Source: Marinobacterium_E sp035458585
GTDB taxonomy: Bacteria; Pseudomonadota; Gammaproteobacteria; Pseudomonadales; Balneatricaceae
DNA length: 64,000 bases
Direction: 5' to 3'
Assembly (NCBI GenBank): GCA_035458585.1
Contig: DATHZN010000101.1
Span: forward strand, 1 to 64,000
Below the pieces are notes generated by a model. The model ran no database searches, had not been told where the DNA came from, and saw nothing but the letters and a program-made list of their open reading frames with translations. The position numbers were made by a program, and so were the translations under genes. Positions 17,059 through 24,978 of the stretch are shown in pieces; the stretch's first letter is position 1; every line of letters begins with the position of its first letter.

Positions 17059-17937
17059 TTACTTAAGTTTAAGCAGACGTGCAGCGTTCTCTTTCATGAT
17101 AAGAGGGCGCACCTCCTCTTTAATGTCCAGTTTCTCGAAGTCAGCGATCCAGCGATCGGGTGTGATAACCGGCCAATCAGATCCAAACAGCATTTTTCGC
17201 TTCAGCAGACTATTCATGTACTGCAGCAGGATAGGGGCAAAGTATTTCGGAGACCAGCCGGACAGATCCATATAAACGTTTGGCTTGTGGGTCAATATCG
17301 ATAGCTGTTCCTCCTGCCAGGGAAAAGCGGGATGAGCCATAACGATCGGCATATCAGGAAAGTCGGCGGCGACATCGTCCAGATAGATCGGTTGCGAGTA
17401 TTTGAGGCGCATGTTCATCCCCCCAGGAGCTCCGGCGCCAACACCAGTCTGCCCGGTGTGAAACAGAGCGATTGCGCCCTCTTCTGCAATCGCCTCGTAG
17501 AGCGGATAAGCCATCCGATCATTCGGAAAGAACCCCTGCATGGTGGGGTGGAACTTAAACCCTTTTACACCAAACTCGCGCACCAAACGACGTGCCTCTC
17601 GGGCTCCCATTCGCCCCTTGGCTGGATCTATAGAGGCGAAGGGGATCAGAATATCGTCATTCTCAGCACAGATGCGCGCGACCTCTTCATTCTCGTAACG
17701 CTTGAACCCGGTATTGCGTTCAGCGTCCACAGGGAAGATCACTGATGCAATTTTACGCTCACGGTAGTAGGCCGCTGTCTCGTCAGGCGAGGGCATCATG
17801 TTATGGCCTGCCGGGTTTTTGAAGTACTTCGCAAAGGCTTCCTGAAACTCAAAATAACCATCGTCACGCTCGCTGGAGCAGGGCTCTTCCGCGTGGGTGT
17901 GGAAATCTATTGCGATAATGTCGTCCAGGTTAATCAT
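17059..17937 (-). CDS. Amidohydrolase 2 family metal-dependent hydrolase
   Basis: A 292-residue TIM-barrel hydrolase of the ACMSD-like amidohydrolase-2 group. The metal-binding motif DFHTHAEEP (about residues 11-19), a later FHPTMQGF, an FHTGQTG histidine, AHPAFPWQ and GSDWPVITPDRW are visible. The last provides the catalytic aspartate. It is the last gene of the phenylpropanoid operon and overlaps the CoA ligase by ATGA, so translational coupling is likely. From this context it may hydrolyse an aryl beta-ketoacyl-CoA to an aromatic acid and acetyl-CoA. Decarboxylation or lactone hydrolysis are alternatives. Confidence 0.82.
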   Translation of the reverse strand: MINLDDIIAIDFHTHAEEPCSSERDDGYFEFQEAFAKYFKNPAGHNMMPSPDETAAYYRERKIASVIFPVDAERNTGFKRYENEEVARICAENDDILIPFASIDPAKGRMGAREARRLVREFGVKGFKFHPTMQGFFPNDRMAYPLYEAIAEEGAIALFHTGQTGVGAGAPGGMNMRLKYSQPIYLDDVAADFPDMPIVMAHPAFPWQEEQLSILTHKPNVYMDLSGWSPKYFAPILLQYMNSLLKRKMLFGSDWPVITPDRWIADFEKLDIKEEVRPLIMKENAARLLKLK

Positions 17938-19799
17938 CTCGCAGCTCCTTGAAGAGAGATTACATTTTCAGTCGAAGGCTCTGTGTAGAGAGACTCCATA
18001 ATAGCGGCGCGGCGAGCCATTACAGCGCTCTGATTGATTGAACCCTTGTCCGTGATCTCATGACCGTCAATAGACGGCAACTCCGCCAAAAGTCTGATGC
18101 GCTGCACGCAGTTTGAACTGCCGGTGCTAACCTCGCCCATTCGGTTTAAGCGTTCTGACATCACCTCCAGTACATGCGGGTGAGCGATCAGTGTGTCGTT
18201 ATCCATCTCTGAACCACCCGTGACCAGCGTCCGCAGGTGAACAAAATCGGGAAAGAGCATAGCCGCGATGTAACTGCGGTCGCGACCACAAATGACAGCG
18301 TCCGTTATATAAGGGGCAAAGTGGTGTATTAAGGCAGTCCTCACGGAACTGACGCTGACCCAAGTTCCGGTGTCCAGTTTGAAATCCTCGGATACGCGGC
18401 CATCAAAGAGTAATCCACGTCTTGGACTCGACTCATCGATCCACCTGACGGCATCGCCGAGGCAGTAGAACCCCTCGTCGTCGAAGGCGCGTGCTGTCTG
18501 CTGCGGATTACGCCAGTAGCCGGGGGTTACCGTTACCGCTTTAACACGAATCTCTGTTTTATCGCCATTCGGTAAGAGTTTGAGTTGAACACCCGGGCAA
18601 GGTACGCCGATGACGCCCGATGCAGTCTCCTTTACTGATGTAAACAGGGCTGAAGGAGCTGTCTCTGTGGCGCCCAGACCCGTGAGCATCGGGACCTTTT
18701 TTCCTGTCTGCTTGATTGAGATTTCGTCCAGTTGATTCCACACATGCTCTGCCAGACCTGCACCCGCAAAGAAAAACATCTTCAAGTTTTTGAACAGGTT
18801 TTTTGCAATATCGGGATTTGTACTCAGCGCTTTCGTCATCAATTCGTAACCCTTGGGCACGTTGAAATAGAGCGTCGGTGAGATCTCTCTGAGGTTATTC
18901 AGTGTGTGATGAATCATGGTTGGTACCGGCTTTCCCTCATCAATGTAATAGGTTCCGCCGTTATACAGTGCGATGCCAACATTGTGGTTGCCACCAAAGG
19001 TGTGATTCCAAGGCAGCCAGTCGAGGATGATAGGCTTCTCATCTTTTAAAAAGGGGAAGGTGGAGTTGATCATCACCTGGTTGGCACATAGCATTCTCTG
19101 AGTGTTGATCACTGCCTTCGGCATACCCGTTGAGCCGGATGTCCAGAGAAATTTTGCAACGCTGTCCCCGGTCACGCCAGCATTGGCTGCTTCAACCCGC
19201 GCCAGATCAATGTCTACATAGAGCTCATCTAAGCGTTTAACCTCATAGCTCAGGTTGTCGGTCGCATGATCGATGATACCGGCGACAACCGGCACCTTTG
19301 CAGTGTTACAGGCGTCTATAGCGTCGCGGTACGGGCCCAGATTGTCGGTGTATATGAGCCCGGGCGTCAAAACTTCAAACACGTGCCTGAGCTTGCCGTA
19401 GTCTGATGAGATGAGGGAGTAGGCTGTTGAGATCGGTGAGTATGGGACACCTATGTACATGGCTGCCAACCCGACAAGCAGATGCTCAATACTGTTACCT
19501 GAGAGTACAACAAGTGGGCGCTCGGCACTAAGATCCTGATCCAGCATCCAGGTAGCCAATGAGCGAACACGTCTGAGTGTCTCGAGGTAGCTGATACAAA
19601 CCCACTCACCCGTCTCATCGCGTTGGCAGAAGAAGTTTGTGTCCGGTGTTTTTTGAGCCCACTCAAGTAGTTTGTCAGTCAACTTTTCAGCATATTGACC
19701 CAGTGGCTGGCAGTTCTCGACCAACTGCACACCGCCATCAAGTGTGGTTAGCTTAACATCGAACTCGCTGATGTTGACCCGGTGAAACTCTGATTGCAT
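17934..19799 (-). CDS. fcs: Feruloyl-CoA synthase-like acyl-CoA ligase
   Basis: An ATP-dependent CoA ligase of 621 residues that probably activates ferulate, p-coumarate or related phenylpropanoids. AMP-binding signatures are LWTSGSTGMPKAV (P-loop), LDWLPWNHTFGG, GLGATETAPS and GLLFDGRVSEDFKLDTG. The last is typical of the feruloyl-CoA synthase group, which is longer than ordinary fatty acyl-CoA ligases. It sits between the acyl-CoA dehydrogenase and the amidohydrolase, all minus strand. Exact substrate preference cannot be read from sequence. Confidence 0.88.
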   Translation of the reverse strand: MQSEFHRVNISEFDVKLTTLDGGVQLVENCQPLGQYAEKLTDKLLEWAQKTPDTNFFCQRDETGEWVCISYLETLRRVRSLATWMLDQDLSAERPLVVLSGNSIEHLLVGLAAMYIGVPYSPISTAYSLISSDYGKLRHVFEVLTPGLIYTDNLGPYRDAIDACNTAKVPVVAGIIDHATDNLSYEVKRLDELYVDIDLARVEAANAGVTGDSVAKFLWTSGSTGMPKAVINTQRMLCANQVMINSTFPFLKDEKPIILDWLPWNHTFGGNHNVGIALYNGGTYYIDEGKPVPTMIHHTLNNLREISPTLYFNVPKGYELMTKALSTNPDIAKNLFKNLKMFFFAGAGLAEHVWNQLDEISIKQTGKKVPMLTGLGATETAPSALFTSVKETASGVIGVPCPGVQLKLLPNGDKTEIRVKAVTVTPGYWRNPQQTARAFDDEGFYCLGDAVRWIDESSPRRGLLFDGRVSEDFKLDTGTWVSVSSVRTALIHHFAPYITDAVICGRDRSYIAAMLFPDFVHLRTLVTGGSEMDNDTLIAHPHVLEVMSERLNRMGEVSTGSSNCVQRIRLLAELPSIDGHEITDKGSINQSAVMARRAAIMESLYTEPSTENVISLQGAAR

Positions 19800-19835
19800 C
19801 TATCTCTCCAGTGGCGCCCAGCGGCGCTAAAACAC

Positions 19836-21614
19836 TTAGTATGCCGCGAAGCTGTAGGCTGCTATCCCTCCAGCTGCCTGCCGGAATGTCATCAGGCGTG
19901 CGTGCAATTGGGGTAGCAGGTGAGCATCGTGAAACTCGAGCAGCGCAATGATGTTCCTATGGAATCTAGGGTCCTCGCCGCTATCAAGTGCCATTTTTGC
20001 TCGCAAAGCAGATTCACTCAGTTGCCAGGCTGAAGTCAGTAAACCCAAGGCCTCAAGCAAGGCTACACTGCCAGCGTTGAACTGCAGAAGGTCAGTGCTC
20101 TGTCTTATTTGAGTAGCAGTTTGATGCATCGCTTCGAGTGCACGGCTGAGGTTATGGCCCAAAGGCGCCAGAGATTGCTCTGCTTTGAGCTTATCTGCTG
20201 TCTCTTCGATCTCTTCCAGCAAGGATTCGAGCGCGACACCCTGATCGCCTAGGATCTTACGGAATAGCAGATCTTTCGCCTGGATGCCGGTAGTGCCCTC
20301 GTAGATGGTCGTGATGCGTGCATCGCGCATAATCTGCGCAACACCCGTCTCTTCAACGAAACCCATGCCGCCGAACACCTGGATAGCTGAACCTGCCATT
20401 AAGTTGGCCTGCTCCGTACTGAAGGCTTTAAATACAGGTGTCAGCAGCGCGATACGTGCCTCTAGAGCCGCTTTTTCGGCCTCATCCTGGCTGTGCTCAG
20501 ACTTATCAACCAGCGCTGCTACGAGATAGCCGAGTGAGCGCTGAGCGAATACCTGTGACTTGATTGTCAGCAGAAGACGGGTAACGTCTGGATGTTGAAC
20601 GATTGGTACGCAGCGCTCTTTGGTTTCGTAATGCGCACCCTGAGTTCGTTCAAGAGCGTATTCAACCGCTTTTTGGTAAGCCAATTCACCCAGAGCGACA
20701 CCTTGGAGTCCGACTGAAAGCCGAGCTTCGTTCATCAGGATAAACATTGCTGCCAGCCCGTGGTTATCCTCACCGATGAGCTCACCCAAACAGGCGTCGT
20801 TATCGCCGTAACTGATAGAGCAGGTCGGGCTGCCGTGCAGGCCAGTTTTACGCTCTATGCCGGTACAGATGACATCGTTGGATTCGCCTAATGAACCATC
20901 ATTGTTGATTCGGTAGGTTGGAACTGCAAACAGTGAGATACCGCGGCTGCCCTCTGGAGCATCTTGCGTGCGTGCCAACACAAAATGGATCTTGTTCTTG
21001 GTCAGGTCGTGCTCGCCATAGGAGATATAGATCTTCTGACCTTTGATTATGTACTGACCCTTATCGTGCGGTATCGCTCTGGTTTTTAGCTCACCCAGAT
21101 CAGAGCCAGCGCCCGGCTCTGTTAGCGACATGGCTGCCGTCCACTCCCCGCTGATCATCTTCTCGATATAACGCGATTTCTGCTCTTCAGTGCCGAATTT
21201 CAACAGGATTTGGCTACAACCCTGCACCAGCGCATGGAACATAACGAATGAGAGGTTGGCGCTGTGCCACATCTCATTGACTGGTTGAGCGATAAATTTA
21301 GGCAACTGTTGTCCACCAAAATCTGCGGGCAAAGCTAGTCCCATCCAGCCATCCTGGCAAAACTGATCGTAGGCCGCTTTCCAGCCTTCAGGCGTAGTGA
21401 CCTTGCCATCAGCAAAGCGACAGCCCTGCTCGTCGCCAATTGCATTCAGTGGTGCAAGACCACGGTTCGCAAATTCGCCCGCAGCTTCAAGAACAGCCGC
21501 AACCGTCTCCATATCAAAATCTGCAAGCGCATCAATCTGTTGTAGACCGGCAGCAGTAACGGCCTGCTCCACCAAAAACTTCATCTCTTTTAACGGGGCG
21601 CAATAATCACTCAT
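19836..21614 (-). CDS. Acyl-CoA dehydrogenase (long, about 590-residue type)
   Basis: FAD enzyme that introduces the 2,3 double bond in an acyl-CoA. It has 592 residues and belongs to the group with an extra N-terminal segment and a C-terminal helical extension, often annotated DmdC-like or FadE-like. MSLTEPGAGSDLGEL and FGGMGFVEETGVAQIMRDAR are the family signatures, and YEGTTGIQ holds the expected catalytic glutamate. In this operon it could oxidise saturated phenylpropanoyl-CoAs such as dihydrocoumaroyl-CoA, letting them enter the same route as cinnamates. That role is inferred. Confidence 0.87.
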   Translation of the reverse strand: MSDYCAPLKEMKFLVEQAVTAAGLQQIDALADFDMETVAAVLEAAGEFANRGLAPLNAIGDEQGCRFADGKVTTPEGWKAAYDQFCQDGWMGLALPADFGGQQLPKFIAQPVNEMWHSANLSFVMFHALVQGCSQILLKFGTEEQKSRYIEKMISGEWTAAMSLTEPGAGSDLGELKTRAIPHDKGQYIIKGQKIYISYGEHDLTKNKIHFVLARTQDAPEGSRGISLFAVPTYRINNDGSLGESNDVICTGIERKTGLHGSPTCSISYGDNDACLGELIGEDNHGLAAMFILMNEARLSVGLQGVALGELAYQKAVEYALERTQGAHYETKERCVPIVQHPDVTRLLLTIKSQVFAQRSLGYLVAALVDKSEHSQDEAEKAALEARIALLTPVFKAFSTEQANLMAGSAIQVFGGMGFVEETGVAQIMRDARITTIYEGTTGIQAKDLLFRKILGDQGVALESLLEEIEETADKLKAEQSLAPLGHNLSRALEAMHQTATQIRQSTDLLQFNAGSVALLEALGLLTSAWQLSESALRAKMALDSGEDPRFHRNIIALLEFHDAHLLPQLHARLMTFRQAAGGIAAYSFAAY

Positions 21615-21630
21615 TGACCTCTATTCCTGT

Positions 21631-22398
21631 CTACTTAGCGGCCATGCGGATCGCACCATCAAGGCGGATCACTTCACCATTCAGCATCTGATTTTCAATG
21701 ATCTGCTGTGCCAGCATGGCAAACTCGTCGGGGTTACCCAGACGCGATGGGAAAGGGACTGATGCACCCAGTGCAGCCTGCACCTCTTCGGGTAGTTCGT
21801 CCATCATCGGAGTGTGGAACAGGCCGGGCGCAACCGTCATGACACGGATGCCCAGTTTTGCCAGTTCACGCGCGATCGGGAGTGTCATCGCGGCCACTCC
21901 AGCTTTGGAGGCGGAGTAGGCAGCCTGGCCGATTTGCCCATCAAAAGCGGCAACTGATGCGATGTTCACGATTACTCCGCGCTCACCGGATTCGCCCGGC
22001 TCGTTGTTCTGCATTGCATTGGCAGCCAGACGAGTGATATTGAAGGTGCCGATGAGGTTGATATTGACGATGCGCTGGAAGCTGGCTAAATCGTGGGGAC
22101 CATCACGGCCAACAACGCGCTTAGCACCACCGACACCGGCGCAATGCACAACGCCTGAGAGCGCGCCGAACTTTTCTGTTGCCGCAGCGATGCAACTCTC
22201 TACTGAAGCTTCATCAACTACATCGGTCTTACAGAAGAGGGCAGAAGCGCCTAGATCTGCTGCAACGCGCTGACCGCCGGCTTCGTTAATATCCGCAATA
22301 CATACTTTGGCACCCATGGCCCTTAGACGTCGCGCTGCCGCCTCGCCCAGACCAGAACCTGCGCCCGTTACCAAAAAGAGTTTGTCTTGAATCTGCAT
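21631..22398 (-). CDS. SDR family 3-hydroxyacyl-CoA dehydrogenase-like oxidoreductase
   Basis: A 255-residue classical short-chain dehydrogenase. The cofactor motif VTGAGSGLGEAAARRL is near the N-terminus, and the catalytic Ser and the Tyr-Lys pair lie in VNIASVAAFDGQIGQAAYSASKAG. The sequence resembles type II 3-hydroxyacyl-CoA dehydrogenases (HSD10-like). The start is ATG at 22398, with GGAG (complement of 22405-22408) just upstream. The longer frame would overlap the crotonase. Likely role: oxidation of the 3-hydroxy-3-arylpropanoyl-CoA made by the hydratase. Confidence 0.85.
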   Translation of the reverse strand: MQIQDKLFLVTGAGSGLGEAAARRLRAMGAKVCIADINEAGGQRVAADLGASALFCKTDVVDEASVESCIAAATEKFGALSGVVHCAGVGGAKRVVGRDGPHDLASFQRIVNINLIGTFNITRLAANAMQNNEPGESGERGVIVNIASVAAFDGQIGQAAYSASKAGVAAMTLPIARELAKLGIRVMTVAPGLFHTPMMDELPEEVQAALGASVPFPSRLGNPDEFAMLAQQIIENQMLNGEVIRLDGAIRMAAK

Positions 22399-22414
22399 GC
22401 TGAGCTCCGACCAA

Positions 22415-23185
22415 TTACTGCTGTGGCTGCTTCTTGCGATTGAGGAACTTCTCCAGGCGTGCAACGACGTCAGGGTGAGTCTGGGTGATACCGCATAGCA
22501 GTGACTCGGTGTACATGCCGTCGTCGTGAGACATAGAGTCGATGTGGCGCAGACCTGTGGTCATCGCCCAGTTAGAGTAGGGCGAGTTAGTGGCGATCTG
22601 AGCCGCAAGCTCTTTCGCCTTCTCGAATGATGTGCCGTTTTCAACGATATAATGAGAGAGACCCAGACGGTAACCCTCCTCAGAGTCCATGTCGCGACCG
22701 GTCAGCATCAACTCTGTCATTCGACCAGCACCAATGACACGGGCGACGTTGCGTGAGGCACCTCCACCGACGAATATCCCATGGCGGCCCTCTGGCAGGC
22801 GATAAAAAGTACTGTTCTCGGCGACCCGCACGTGAGCACAGGCGGCCAATTCCAGACCGCCACCAATAACGGCGCCCTGCATAGCCGCGACAACTGGCAG
22901 CCCGGAGTTTTGAATATGTCCGAAGGTGCGATGCCACATGTTTGAGTGCTTAACGACATCCAGCCCCTGACGCGATTTGTGTTCCTCTAGGTCAAGGCCT
23001 GAGCAGAATGCCTCTCCTGCGCCCGAAAAGATTACGACGCGCACGTCATCGTCCATATTGATAAACACCTGCTCTATTTCCAGACAGAGTTGATCATTGA
23101 TCGCGTTCTTCTTCTCAGGACGATTGAGCTGCAGATGGCCAATGCCGTCGTCCACTGTAAATTGGATGTAGGTGTATTGGCTCAT
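22415..23185 (-). CDS. Enoyl-CoA hydratase/crotonase family protein
   Basis: A 256-residue crotonase. The oxyanion-hole segments are SGAGEAFCSGLDL and AVIGGGLELAA, and the two acidic residues expected of a hydratase occur in GGGLELA and YRLPEGRHGIFVGGG. It heads the minus-strand operon and faces the MarR gene across a region with two matching operator-like repeats. It could be a hydroxycinnamoyl-CoA hydratase, or a hydratase-lyase yielding an aldehyde. With an SDR dehydrogenase next to it and no vanillin dehydrogenase nearby, the plain hydratase role fits better. Confidence 0.85.
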   Translation of the reverse strand: MSQYTYIQFTVDDGIGHLQLNRPEKKNAINDQLCLEIEQVFINMDDDVRVVIFSGAGEAFCSGLDLEEHKSRQGLDVVKHSNMWHRTFGHIQNSGLPVVAAMQGAVIGGGLELAACAHVRVAENSTFYRLPEGRHGIFVGGGASRNVARVIGAGRMTELMLTGRDMDSEEGYRLGLSHYIVENGTSFEKAKELAAQIATNSPYSNWAMTTGLRHIDSMSHDDGMYTESLLCGITQTHPDVVARLEKFLNRKKQPQQ

Positions 23186-23237
23186 ACTCTTCCCTCGCAG
23201 TGACGTTTTGATTCGATTGCTTATTGGTGTAGCCTAT

Positions 23238-23260
23238 AATTGTTAAGATTATAAACAATT
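23238..23260. promoter_or_regulatory. MarR-type operator, site 1
   Basis: Inverted repeat AATTGTT-N9-AACAATT, extending to 8 bp per arm at 23237-23261. It lies in the divergent promoter region, nearer the crotonase gene. The second copy at 23293-23315 has the same 9-base spacer. Binding by the adjacent MarR protein is inferred. Confidence 0.65.
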
Positions 23261-23292
23261 AGTCTGCCAATCAATTGAAATCTTCTTTTACA

Positions 23293-23315
23293 AACTGTTT
23301 AGTGATGAAACAATT
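23293..23315. promoter_or_regulatory. MarR-type operator, site 2
   Basis: AACTGTT-N9-AACAATT, the same layout as site 1 with one arm mismatch, centred 55 bp away and closer to the MarR gene. Two sites in one divergent region would let one repressor control the catabolic operon and itself. Confidence 0.6.
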
Positions 23316-23363
23316 TTCAGTTAAACTTTTAGCCGATCTCGGCCCAACTAGGCGCAAAGCAGA

Positions 23364-23828
23364 ATGACCGCTCGTAAACGCAAAACACCGGACATAGAGA
23401 TGGGTATACTGCAGGATTTGCTGGGATACCATGTACGTCGGGCGCAACTCAGTTTTTTTGCTGGGTTTGCGGAGGCCTGTGCAGATCTTGGATTAAGCCC
23501 GGGTCTTTTTGCTGTGCTCGAGGTGGTATATCGCAATCCCGGATTAACTCAGACCGCAGTATCTAAGGCGCTTGGTACCGATCGCTCTGCGATGGTTGCT
23601 GCCATTGATAAACTGGAATCAATGAGTTTGATCGAACGCCGACCTTCTGAAAACGATCGTCGATCTTATGCGCTTTATGCGACCGAGCGGTGCAACAACT
23701 GGTATCCGCAAGCGGAAGAGCGGGTGAGGCGTCAGGAAGATCTGGTGGTTCGTAACCTGGATCCTGCAGAGCGCGAACAGTTACTGAGTATTCTGCAAAA
23801 ACTTAATGCCAGTAATGCACAAGCGTAG
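23364..23828 (+). CDS. MarR family transcriptional regulator
   Basis: A 154-residue winged-helix regulator. The helix-turn-helix and wing are in GLTQTAVSKALGTDRSAMVA and LIERRPSENDRRSYAL, the latter carrying the typical D-x-R wing motif. It is transcribed away from the crotonase operon. MarR proteins beside ferulate or coumarate genes in other bacteria are usually repressors released by hydroxycinnamoyl-CoA thioesters, so the same is likely here. It stops 8 bases before the AraC-type gene, so the two may be cotranscribed. Confidence 0.9.
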   Translation: MTARKRKTPDIEMGILQDLLGYHVRRAQLSFFAGFAEACADLGLSPGLFAVLEVVYRNPGLTQTAVSKALGTDRSAMVAAIDKLESMSLIERRPSENDRRSYALYATERCNNWYPQAEERVRRQEDLVVRNLDPAEREQLLSILQKLNASNAQA

Positions 23829-23836
23829 CGCTTTGA

Positions 23837-24751
23837 ATGGCTGACGAACCAAAATCCAACCCTGCCATCCCTCTGTTTGGTCTCTATGGTGAGGCTGAGT
23901 CTGACAATCCTCAGTTTGTGCACCTTGAAAATATTGCCAGTCGCTCCAGCCTGAATGCTTGGAAGATTCAACCGCACCGTCACGGACATATGTTTCAGCT
24001 GTTGATTATGCGCCAGGGTGAGGTGGAGGTCCGTCTGGATGACCAGCTCTACAATTGTAGCGAACCCTGTGCCATCTCGGTTCCGGCGGGAGTGGTACAC
24101 GGATTTAAGTTCAAACCCAATACCTCCGGTTTCGTGCTGACGTTAGCCGAGCCTATGGTTCTGGTTGAGGAGCCTGGAGCGCAACAGCAGTTTGCTAGTC
24201 TGTTCGAACAGGCGCACTTTGTTCGCTACGCTGAAGCGGAACTGCTCTTTGATGAGTTGGTACTGCTAGTTGAGCAGATCGGACGGGAGTTAGAGCGCGC
24301 GGATACAGGCCGCACACTGATGTGTGGATGGCTGATCCGGGCGGCGCTGTTAACCTTGAGACGGCGTTTGGATCAGATTGATGCAGAAGCCGATACGCCC
24401 AGCCGCTTATCGGTTGCGATGCGTCGTTTCAGATATCTTATAGAACAGCACTATCGTGAGCACTGGACGGTGGAGCGTTACGCCCAGGTTCTGGGAATGA
24501 GCGCCGATCGCCTCAATCGTCAGGCTAAAAGCGCTTTTAACACCAATGCTAAATCACTCATCTCTGAACGATTGATACTGGAAGCAAAGCGGCGCTTAAT
24601 CTACACCCGAGCTAGTTTGGATGAGATTGCTTATGACCTTGGCTTTAAAGATCCTGCTTACTTCTCGCGGGCGTTCAAACGGGTCACCGGAAGTGCCCCT
24701 GGTCAATACCGCGATCAGTACTACGACTCGCCTGACGAAGACTCGCCATAG
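23837..24751 (+). CDS. AraC family regulator, PobR-like
   Basis: A 304-residue regulator with an N-terminal cupin sensor domain (HRHGHMFQLLIMRQGEVEVRL, then CAISVPAGVVHGFKF) and a C-terminal pair of helix-turn-helix motifs (about 200-295). The second contains the AraC signature LDEIAYDLGFKDPAYFSRAFKRVTG. It lies directly upstream of pobA on the same strand. That is the usual place for the AraC-type PobR, which activates pobA in response to 4-hydroxybenzoate. It overlaps nothing and starts at an ATG 8 bases after the MarR stop. Confidence 0.85.
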   Translation: MADEPKSNPAIPLFGLYGEAESDNPQFVHLENIASRSSLNAWKIQPHRHGHMFQLLIMRQGEVEVRLDDQLYNCSEPCAISVPAGVVHGFKFKPNTSGFVLTLAEPMVLVEEPGAQQQFASLFEQAHFVRYAEAELLFDELVLLVEQIGRELERADTGRTLMCGWLIRAALLTLRRRLDQIDAEADTPSRLSVAMRRFRYLIEQHYREHWTVERYAQVLGMSADRLNRQAKSAFNTNAKSLISERLILEAKRRLIYTRASLDEIAYDLGFKDPAYFSRAFKRVTGSAPGQYRDQYYDSPDEDSP

Positions 24752-24893
24752 AGATTCAGTACCCAAGGTGCCCCCCAGGGAATCTTTGCATACTGCCTTA
24801 CCCATGTCAGCAAAGCGATTAAATTGGCAAAGTACATAAAAACTGCGGAATGGGGCTCGTTTTAAAGTGTTTTCGCCGGAAAAGTACAGTTAT

Positions 24894-24935
24894 TCAATTG
24901 AAATCTACCTGCCTGATTGCTACCTGTCAGGGCAG
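24894..24935 (+). promoter_or_regulatory. Candidate activator-binding region upstream of pobA
   Basis: Direct repeats CTACCTG start at 24905 and 24920, 15 bases apart. The same stretch also forms an imperfect inverted repeat, CTGCCTGA (24909-24916) with TCAGGGCAG (24927-24935). The 13-mer TCAATTGAAATCT at 24894-24906 recurs exactly at 23271-23283 in the MarR/crotonase region. A PobR or MarR binding role is inferred only. Confidence 0.35.
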
Positions 24936-24978
24936 ACTATGCTAAGAGTGATCCTTAAAACCAGTTCGGGGCTTGCGT

